NCBI GenBank assembly: GCA_000827265.1
Contig: KN834755.1
Location: 1,200,565-1,264,564, forward strand
Reading direction: 5' to 3'
Source of the DNA: Collybiopsis luxurians FD-317 M1
Lineage: Eukaryota > Basidiomycota > Agaricomycetes > Agaricales > Omphalotaceae
DNA: 64,000 nucleotides
Shown: in pieces, positions 56,218 through 64,000 of the stretch
Numbering within the stretch: the first letter of the stretch is position 1
Layout: each line of letters opens with the position of its first letter
Made by a program: the position numbers and the translations under genes
Notes under the pieces: model-generated
What the model saw: only the letters and a program-made list of their open reading frames with translations
Database searches by the model: none
What the model was told of the DNA's origin: nothing

Positions 56218-57772
56218 ATGTTTGCAATGATCAGTCCAGTTCAAGAAACAGGGAATGATCATTACTGTCAATTGTGAGACTTCCTTTTGCTGCAGAAAAA
56301 CTTCGCTAACTTTACCTGCATTGCAGGCTAACCAATCTAGCGGATGGCCCTCTTCTTCCCGTCCAGTGTATTGGCAATGGTGAAAGGTCATTGCAGACTG
56401 TGTTCAACAATACCCAGTAAGCCTTCGACATTCAGGACAGCTATCATAACATGCCTAATTTCGCATTTCAGTCTCGCGTCCATGCCTGACTATTATGTGA
56501 ATACCGTTAATGACATGGAATCGACTTCGGGATCGTACTCACTGTAAGTCTGTCATTTTCCAGGAATCTTCAAGGTGCAAATCTAAAGCGGCAATGGCAG
56601 ATCAACTGGTAATGCGTACTCTTCAAATAGTGGCTTAATGCAGATCACCAGCGGCCATGCGGTACATTTGCCGAATATGATGGAATTCCGTCAGCAACAA
56701 GCAGGCCACAATGCTGCTAATTTCGAAGGTATGACTTACCACTCTCGTTGGATATTAACGTTGAAACATCTCAGGCATCGGTCAAGGGATTGTAACTCCT
56801 CAAATATCATTCAAGGAAGATGCGTCGATGATAGACACAGACCACTCAAATTCCTTCACTCCGATGCGTCGCTACATTTCATCCCAAGGATGTGACGATG
56901 GAAAGATGCTAGGAGCAGTAACCTCCGGTCTGCACCCAAACCAACTTGCATTCGCCGACATCTAGTAAGAGTACATCCCCAAGTATAAGAATCATGATTT
57001 ACCTAATTTTACATTGCAGCCCCGTATCCTTACGGGATTTTGACCATGCTCCACACAATTATTTCGGTATGGAAGCAAGTAGATTTAACCCATTGTAAGC
57101 CTATGACAAGTACTCTCAAGGGGTATTGGTAACATACCTTCTTTGATAGGCCGCAAGCTGATTTTGTACAGACCATGAATGGACCAGAAATACAAGGCAA
57201 TGGCAACAAATTTTCAAAGTAAACCACCCTTTTTTGTGATGCCTTTATGACTCACATAGAAGTGTTGAAGCTTTCCAGGCAGCTTTTCAGGGCACACAAC
57301 TCATCAGATGGTACTCAGACAAGACACATCTACAGTGAGCTCCAAAGTTCAAAATCCCTATATGACTGTACCTCTGTAAGCAGACTAGTATTTCAAATAT
57401 TGAAATCATGATTGACCTACTGAATATAGGGATAGCATCTCTTCATTCACACATCTGCCCTCCTGGACTGAATGTCTCATCATGGAAGAGGGAAAGATAT
57501 GCGCCAAGCATCTGACACCAGAGAATTACAGGGAGCATTTTGCGGAAGACCACAAAAAAGGCAATTCTTTCGAATGTCGATGGAATGGATGTGGAATAAC
57601 ACTTGCAGCACGCCACAGGCTACTTACACACCTCGAGACCCATTCTGAGCTTGACCTGATACGACGAAAATTCTGTTGCGATCATCCTGGATGCCAACGC
57701 CAGTTTTCAAGGAAAGATGGTCTTACCCGACATGAGAAAGCTAAACACATTGCCAAAAACATAGAAGAGTAA
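56218..57772 (+). CDS. C2H2 zinc-finger protein, nine exons, intact
   Basis: Exons: 56218-56273, 56327-56416, 56472-56543, 56601-56728, 56775-56964, 57020-57094, 57150-57218, 57260-57334, 57430-57772. Every intron is GT-AG and 41-95 bp, and the phases close exactly to 365 residues and a stop. The N-terminal two thirds is low in motifs, with a Gln/Asn/Ser-rich appearance (MMEFRQQQAGHNAANFEG near residue 100) typical of an activation or disordered region. Two C2H2 fingers close the protein: CRWNGC with HLETH (residues about 301-323) and CDHPGC with HEKAKH (about 335-358), both C-x4-C-x12-H-x3/4-H. Upstream, C-x8-C-x11-H-x4-H (about 267-293) may be a degenerate third finger. This predicts a nuclear DNA-binding transcription factor; target unknown. 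It is the best-supported intact gene in the window. Confidence 0.9.
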
Positions 57773-59017
57773 GAGCAAACCGAGATGTGTTGATATCACT
57801 TGATGATCTCAATTTTTTGTATTCCATGATTCGATATCAATTCGATATCAAGGAAGGGAAGCACACGGAGGAAGGGGAAGTCTCCGTAATGCGATGTAGG
57901 GGGAAGAACGGAATCGGAAAGGAAAGCTCAACGTCAACCATATAAATGGACTGAAATAGATTTGCTCGGTCCTAGTTACATGTGTTGAGGCTCGGCTTCC
58001 GGGTACCGGAATGTTGAGCGAACAACCCGGCTAGAATGCGACACAACACAAATTGCATATGGGGATACCTCAGCAAAGCGAGGACAACGGTGTTGACCAG
58101 TAACTCGCCAGCTTTTTCGTTGTTGAAAAGACTAGGGTGCCGATGATGACGCGGACGGTTGAGATTACAGCGCTTGAGCTGCCGTGACTCATGACAGTCA
58201 CCACTATCATCGAGTGGTATGGGATTAGACTGGTGCAAAAAAAATCTGATGTTCCTTTTTGGCGACACCTAAAATTCCAGGTTTTTCGAATTGAAGGCGG
58301 CGGTCGTTTTAGGCCACATTTCATTTGCAATCAGTCAGTTACACTTCTTCCATCCTCGTTATCATTTAAAACGCCGTTGGTTTCCTTCTTTTTTCTTTCT
58401 TTCTCCTCAAGGCCTAGGCTTGGACCTTTTCAAGCCAACACGGAGTACTATATCTCTTGTCCGGTATCGACTTGGCTGAAGGATATGACTGGTCACCGCT
58501 ACAACGGCGATGACCACATCGGCATCAATGAAACAAGGACAGGAGGATGATTGCAGAGAATGGAGGTCCCACAACGGGAGGGACTACTTTCGGCCTCTAG
58601 GGGAGAGCGAGTATGTGTACTATGTTCCTGCTTCACGGAATGGGCTCGGAGATATGTACGTTGTCGAAATTCTCTTCGTCGATGAGCGGATTAATTTACG
58701 ATACATAGGTTTCTACACGCGTCGTTTACGACCAAGTCAAAATCAATTATTATGGATCCATCAAGCATAGCACTGTGTTGGGCCATCACTCGTTCTCGAC
58801 ACCCTCTGCTCATGTCCCAAGTTATTCGCGATCGCAATTTGAACAACTTACCGACGTCCGAGGAGGAGCCATACTTCTGGTCAGTTTACTGTCAGGGTCA
58901 TCTATGACAAACGCTGAGATGTTCAGTTCCTTAAGTTTTCACTGCCCAAGGACGCCGTCAAAAAGGCAGAAGGTTGTCTAGTGTTCCGAAACAAAGTGCG
59001 GAATCGTCAACGCTCTA
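57773..59017. other. No gene assigned
   Basis: A plus-strand ORF at 58510-58770 includes CREWRSHNGRDYFRPLGESE and YVVEILFVDERINLRYIGFY, which reads like protein, and an ORF at 58191-58550 precedes it in another frame. No family is recognised and no start or splice pattern is convincing. A minus-strand ORF at 57972-58268 overlaps. Confidence 0.3.
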
Positions 59018-59019
59018 TA

Positions 59020-59676
59020 CTATGGTTGTTAGGGATCTTGTAAACTTTTACATATCGCAAATTTCTGCTTTAAGTACTGACTGGATCCAAAATCTGAGTA
59101 CACAGCTGAATTCGTAACACTTTAGTGCCCTTACTCCCAAAGTTTTGAGGGATTACAGGGAGCTCTGCAAGTGTCGGTCAATGACCGAGCAAAAACAGGG
59201 ATCTTTCAGACCCTTGTCACACAGATGTCACTGTGAAGCCGCTAGTCGGCTCAGGGAAGAATACGAGTTGTTCTAGCTCTGCCGAGCTACGGCTTGGTCC
59301 CTGTGTCACGCTGGAGCACCCTCTCATATTTTCTTGTTCGTCTATGGCTCAAATCGAGCCAGATCATTACTAAAATTGACAAGAGGACTCTAAAGATCTT
59401 CTTTGTTTGTGTGTGCCCTTTTTTGGGGCATTAGTAGATACCATTTTGCTGTTCCTGACGATTTATGTAGAATCACGCATCATTTTTAATGAGTTTTCAT
59501 CTTGCATTTGCTCGTCCCGCAGGAAAATCTTGCTTCATGTCAATGATAAGGTAGATTATTACTGAAACAATATGTTCATAAAGTATTAAAGGCAGAGAGT
59601 GTCTCAAACTCTCAGAATCGAGCATTTTTTAAAAATCACAAGTTCCCTGTTGCCGCAAGATCCCTAACAACCATAG
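59020..59676. mobile_element. TA-flanked MITE with perfect 21-bp inverted ends
   Basis: The left end (59020-59040) begins CTATGGTTGTTAGGG and ends ATCTTG; the right end (59656-59676) is its exact reverse complement. TA flanks both sides (59018-59019 and 59677-59678), the target duplication expected of Tc1/mariner-type transposition. The 657-bp interior has no transposase frame, so the element is non-autonomous and would need a transposase supplied elsewhere. The intact ends suggest recent insertion. Confidence 0.88.
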
Positions 59677-59679
59677 TAC

Positions 59680-60235
59680 TCATCCGGCCCACAGCTCACA
59701 GCTCATCTTCAGAATGAATCACGAACATTATTAGATGAACGCATGTCCTTCCTCGTCATCTCGATGTCCTCCCCTTCAACGGTGACCGATAATGTGGACG
59801 AGGGATATTACGACCTGTTGGTGTCCACCCCACTTTCCATGGGCGACGGCGCTTCGTATCATCAGTGCATGCACGGCTTTATATGCAGAGGTTGCTACAG
59901 CCTTCGCATTGCCCAAGTTTTACTTGACACACCCTAGCCTTCTTTCTTGGGCCGGGTTTCGAGCCCTGCAGCTTTAACGCATACCTTTTCACATTCGGCA
60001 GCACGCATGGATGATTTATCCCTCCGAAATTGTTGTAATACCTTTATTCCGACATTTGAGATTCCACTTTCGACTTTCCCCAATGGCGCAGGGGGGATAC
60101 AACCGCTCGTTCCTGATGGACGATTCGATTATCATACTGTCTCATCATCCCACAAAATGTCTTTTTGTTGTGTTCACAGCTCAAGCTTACTTTGCCCCTT
60201 GTAACATGTAAAAATGTACTACACTTTTGTACATA
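59680..60235. other. No gene assigned
   Basis: Overlapping plus-strand ORFs at 59743-59937, 59792-59977 and 59947-60204 are not recognisable, and none has a supporting context. Serves as the spacer before repeat unit E. Confidence 0.35.
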
Positions 60236-60239
60236 CATT

Positions 60240-62900
60240 ACTGTACCACCTCACTGTCTTTGTCGCAGTCGCAGTCATGCTTTACTGTTATGTCCTCACT
60301 CCTTTCATCTTTTCGTCTCTTCTCCCTTGTCGTCGCTGTGTTTCTTTTGCTCGTGTAACATGTACATATACATCTACCAATACATTTCATACAACAAATC
60401 AGAAAACAAAGAAGAGACTGGAAGAATTAAAGTCTGATTGACGATAGTAAGCAATTAAGAAACATGCGGATGCACGAAAGAAAGATATAGACATGAACGT
60501 GAATATGAGCACAGGATAATGGACAAAGGATAACTCTTTATTCGAATGCGCGAATCCCAAACCATCATGAACATCATAGCTTTGACTCAAACCCAACCCT
60601 GGCCCTTGGCTTTGACCTCGACCTCGTGATATCCTGATCTTCCCCATCTCCACGATTGCTCAACTCTCTGATAGACCCCCACACTCGACCTCCAAAACTA
60701 AAAGTTCACGCCAGCTAGCTCCAGCCTCAGCCTCCGCCCAACGTCTCGATCTCCCCTTCCACAGCCACTTAACTAAACTATCACCACGCCCCACTCCAGA
60801 CTTACTCTTCCCTCCATCTCCATCACCGATAACCAACTCATCCCCCGCATCTTCCAAACACTTCCAAAAGTCCCTCCTCGAAGCCATCCTCATCCAAACA
60901 CAAATGCAACCCGAGTGTTTTTCACAAAATGTATCCAGGTATTTGGCAGCTCGCGGGGTAACAGTGTGGATGGCTTTTGTCTAGTCGGGGGCGAGCGGAG
61001 GCATGGGAGAGCGGCATTTGGGGTCAGTGTGGAATCGAGCAAGGATGGGTTGGATGAGGGTGCGGGGGAAGGTTCAGATTGAAGGGAGTTATGTGGTTTA
61101 ACACGGTGGTTCAGTGGAGTCGAAGAGCAAAGAGGTTGAGGCTGCAATACAGAAGCACACTGCATCCGCCGATACATTGAATCAAAATCCCTAGCCAATG
61201 ATAACCCAAACAATGCCGGGCTCGGTGCAAGGGATAACAGCTGGTTCCTCTTCCCTTCTGTATTTTCAGTGCTACTCTTCGCCCTTCCCTCTTCTCTCCC
61301 CCCACCCAGACCCAGATCCAGATGACGGTGACGGTGACCGCGATGATGGCGAAGACGCTGATGATAATGCTAACGATCCCGAGGACACCAATGTAACGAA
61401 GACAACGAAGCTTCTGCTGCTGCCGCCGCCGCCGCCAATGCAGGTATCGTAGTCGTCGCACAGCCCCACAACCCCCGCCTGACCACTTTCCTCATCAGCT
61501 CAAGAATGTAACCAAGGATTTCCACCGAAAGTACATTGAACGTTCGAGGAGGGGGCCCACCGGGCTTTAGACGGCTTGTGGTGATTACAGTGTGGATGAC
61601 CATTGTTTGGCTGGGGCAGGCAGAGATGATCATACGGGAGGAGATAGAGTTGGGGAAGGATGTAGGGATGGGGCATTAGAGGTTGGAGGTTGGTATGGAA
61701 CCGGGAAAGAATCAGTTGGGTAAGGAGGCAGTTACGGGTGAAGGTTCGGAATGGGAGGGGATGCGTCGTTCGATATCGGTGAAGGTTTGACGCAGTTCAG
61801 CGACGAATCAATCGATGATGAGGAAAGTGGTTGTAGATGCAAACATGCTCCTCCCACCGATACATTCTAACGTCAATGCAGACCCAGACGACGACGGAGA
61901 TGATGACGAGGACACCGACGCCAAGGACACGTTGACGATAAAGCCTCTACTGCCGCCGCCGCCGCTCCCGACACGGACCAGCTTTATCACCCCCCGCTCC
62001 CACTTCCACTTAGCCCTCTCCGCCCTGATCGTCACCCCGTTATTGCTCTAGCCGTCAAAAAACGGACTCTTAACTACCCTCCTCGCCTGCTCTTTCACCC
62101 CCTTTACAAGCCGCGAGGTTGGAAGGGCCAAAGGCGGGAAGGGCGACATTGAAGTAGGGGAGGGCGAGGAACCGGTAGGTGGTGCAGGTGTGCGGGGTCA
62201 GGTAGGGTCTGAGGTTGGGGGGTCATGCGCATCATTCTGTGGAAGGGGAAAGGGGAGAGGGTAGACGTGTGGACCTGGATATGAATGATGCAGTAGATAG
62301 CTAGATGAACGGTAGGATGTGAGGAACACGAAAGTTAGAAAAGGACGACAAAATCAGTGAAAACGAAACTCACGAATGCTCCATGATAGCTATAAAATTC
62401 AAATTTGACTGTCTGCATGCAACATTACACAGCGCGAAGAGCGCATGGTTGACCGTGACGAGGACCGTGCTAGATTCGACGCAGGACGCGGTGGCCCTAA
62501 GTAAAGGGAAGCTGAAGAACTCTTTTTTTGTGTAAAGCTGTAGACCGGACACGTCAGCTACGTATCCGAAAGGTTATGATCAAGAGCTCGCTCGACGTAC
62601 ATATATTTTCGTCACTGTAATTCACAACACCCATAAGGGCCTGAATAATCCTCAGCCCTTTAAATATTTACTTCGCCGTCGACGTTAGCCGCGCCTTCAC
62701 CGAGCGCAAGTTTCTATGTGGATTGGGAAGCGTAGGACATATCTAAGAGATTGCGGTGGGTGAAAATCATTAGGATGGAGAAATAGCCTCTCTTCGAGAA
62801 AGTGGCCGTAGTTACGTGACATGGGTTTGGGTCTTGTACGAGAACGACAGCATGAAATTCAGTATTGAGATTAGGTCGAAAATGAAGGAGTCCAGTTTAT
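60240..62900 (+). repeat. Dispersed repeat family, unit E (tandem with F)
   Basis: The leader CTTTGTCGCAGTCGCAGTCA (60260) and CACTCCTTTCATCTTTTC match the leader of unit C. It then has CATACAACAAATCAGAAAAC (60389), GACATGAACGTGAATATGAG (60490), the CGATAACCAACTCATCC block (60828), TTTTTCACAAAATG (60918), an acidic-codon block GATGACGGTGACGGTGACCG (61320), a second partial acidic block near 61885-61940, GCCGCGAGGTTGGAA (62108), and a 3' module with GTACATATATTTTCGTCACTG (62596). The internal acidic block is doubled here, unlike the other units, suggesting an internal duplication or a fusion of two units. Confidence 0.75.
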
Positions 62901-62944
62901 GCTTTGAATATTGACGAGGAGGACATGCTGGTGGTAGAGAAACG

Positions 62945-64000
62945 ACCAGTTAATTTATGACAGCTGTCGTAACGTGTTTGCTGTGTATTGTGAGCTTTTT
63001 TTTTCTTTTATTTGCGTAACGTGCACATACATCCATACATTTATACAGCAAACCAAGAGAAAAGAAGGGCAAAGGAGAGAGAGGACAAAAGAGGAGTATG
63101 ATTGACGATAGTAAGTAATCCAGACAACAAGAAAAAAGGAAAAGAAATCATCAATCAGGCAAAGTTTGACACTCGCACTCGTACGCAAAGGCGGAGGAGA
63201 TGATACCAGAAAAGGAACAATAAGACGAGCAAAAGCAAGACGGGCAAGATAGGTATGCAAAAAAACGCGAACAGAGAACGCTCATACTCCCCACCACATC
63301 CATGCAAACATACACACGCAAGAAATCGCGATATGCAAAAATTTCACTCCGACCCAACCCTGGCCCTTGGCCTCGACCTCAAACCACCCAACGTCCCAAT
63401 CTTCCCTACCTCTACGATGACTCGATTCCCTCGTACACACCCAAACTCGATCTCCCTGCCTCCACGACCGCTATAACCTGACACCTCCCGACTCCAACTC
63501 AGGCCCCAGCCCCAGCCCTTAGCTTCGTCCATCCAAAGTCCCGATCTCCCTTCCCACAGCTGCTTAGCATTACCATCGTCCACACTCCACTCTACCCTCA
63601 CTCTGCCCCCGTCCCAATCGCCGACGACCAACTTGTCCACCGCGTCCTCCAAACTCTCCCAAAAAGTGCTCTACGTGTCCTCCTCAAGCCCATTCTCATC
63701 CAAGTACAAGGACCGAAAGTATGCTCGAGGAGGAAGCGTCCACCGAATTGTTAACAGCTTGCGGTGGTTGGTCACGGTGCGGACGACGAGTAGCTATTGT
63801 TGGGTTGGGTTGGGCTGGGGCGGGCGAAGATACGGGAGGAGTTGGAGTTGGGGAAAGAGGTAGGAGTCGGTGAAAATCAGTGAGGGTTGACGTGGGAAAT
63901 TGGGTAACAGTGAAGGTTCAAGTTCGGAATGGGAGGGAGTTGCGTGGTTCGATATGGGTGAAGATTCGATGTCGTTCGCTGACGGTTCAACCGACAGCGG
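62945..64000 (+). repeat. Dispersed repeat family, unit F (cut by window end)
   Basis: Starts with the T-run leader and ACATCCATACATTTATACAGCAAA (read 63028-63050), the purine tract and then the block AAATTTCACTCCGACCCAAC (63338). From about 63158 to 63430 it is roughly 90% like unit A at 18112-18350, the closest match between any two units. It continues with CGACGACCAACTTGTCC (63623) and CGAAAGTATGCTCGAGG (63714), and is still in register at the window end. Confidence 0.8.

Noticed and set aside
58191..58770. Two plus-strand ORFs after the zinc-finger gene as one gene
   Set aside because: They lie in different frames, no GT-AG pair joins them convincingly and no family is recognised.
1..64000. 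CRISPR arrays, bacterial operons, phage genes
   Set aside because: The intron-rich genes, KDZ and NWD families show a fungal nuclear genome; the tandem repeats present have no regular spacer pattern.

Overview
This window looks like a transposon-rich, gene-poor stretch of a filamentous basidiomycete genome, probably an agaricomycete. The support is direct: genes have many short (about 45-80 bp) GT-AG introns, there is a NACHT-WD40 (NWD) NLR-like gene with the C-terminal tail known from agaricomycete NWD proteins, and three loci carry KDZ (Kyakuja-Dileera-Zisupton) transposase domains with CxC cysteine clusters, a combination typical of Agaricomycetes. Species cannot be named from sequence reading alone. 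All splice models here were made by eye. Layout: 0-3 kb holds the 3' LTR and RNase H end of a Ty1/copia element on the minus strand. 4-8 kb is mostly repeats (a fold-back, a TGTATAC-rich tandem array, a roughly 1 kb element with inverted CAGGG-rich arms). 8.8-11 kb is a decayed Ty3/gypsy pol (protease to RT, minus). 11.6-13.3 kb has unrecognised minus-strand ORFs. 13.7-16.1 kb is a CxC5/CxC6-KDZ relic (plus), meeting tail to tail with an uncharacterised cysteine-cluster gene (16.0-17.6 kb, minus). 17.9-22.3 kb is the first tandem pair (units A and B) of a six-copy dispersed repeat. 23.4-27.8 kb is the NWD gene (minus), complete in domain order but interrupted by two in-frame stops and one frame break. 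28-34 kb is almost geneless and contains a solo LTR with a 5-bp target duplication and two MITE-like elements. 34.5-38.5 kb is the second tandem pair (C and D). 40.2-42.3 kb has a direct duplication followed by an intact four-exon gene for a small protein with a LecB-like calcium-site motif. 43-52.5 kb is a second transposon block: a proline/histidine-rich ORF, a minisatellite, a diverged KDZ relic, and a nearly full-length CxC2-KDZ gene with nonsense changes. 52.5-60 kb has a tRNA-like SINE candidate, an uncharacterised multi-exon gene, a MITE, an intact nine-exon C2H2 zinc-finger gene, and a 657-bp TA-flanked element with perfect 21-bp inverted ends. 60.2-64 kb is the third tandem pair (E and F, F running off the window). 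Functionally the window is an accessory island. Only the zinc-finger gene and the lectin-like gene look clearly intact; the cysteine-cluster gene (16-17.6 kb) and the 53-54.8 kb gene may be. The NLR locus, the transposase genes and the retroelements are in decay. The least explained structure is the six-unit repeat family: six same-strand copies arranged as three adjacent pairs, with no protein family I can recognise in it.
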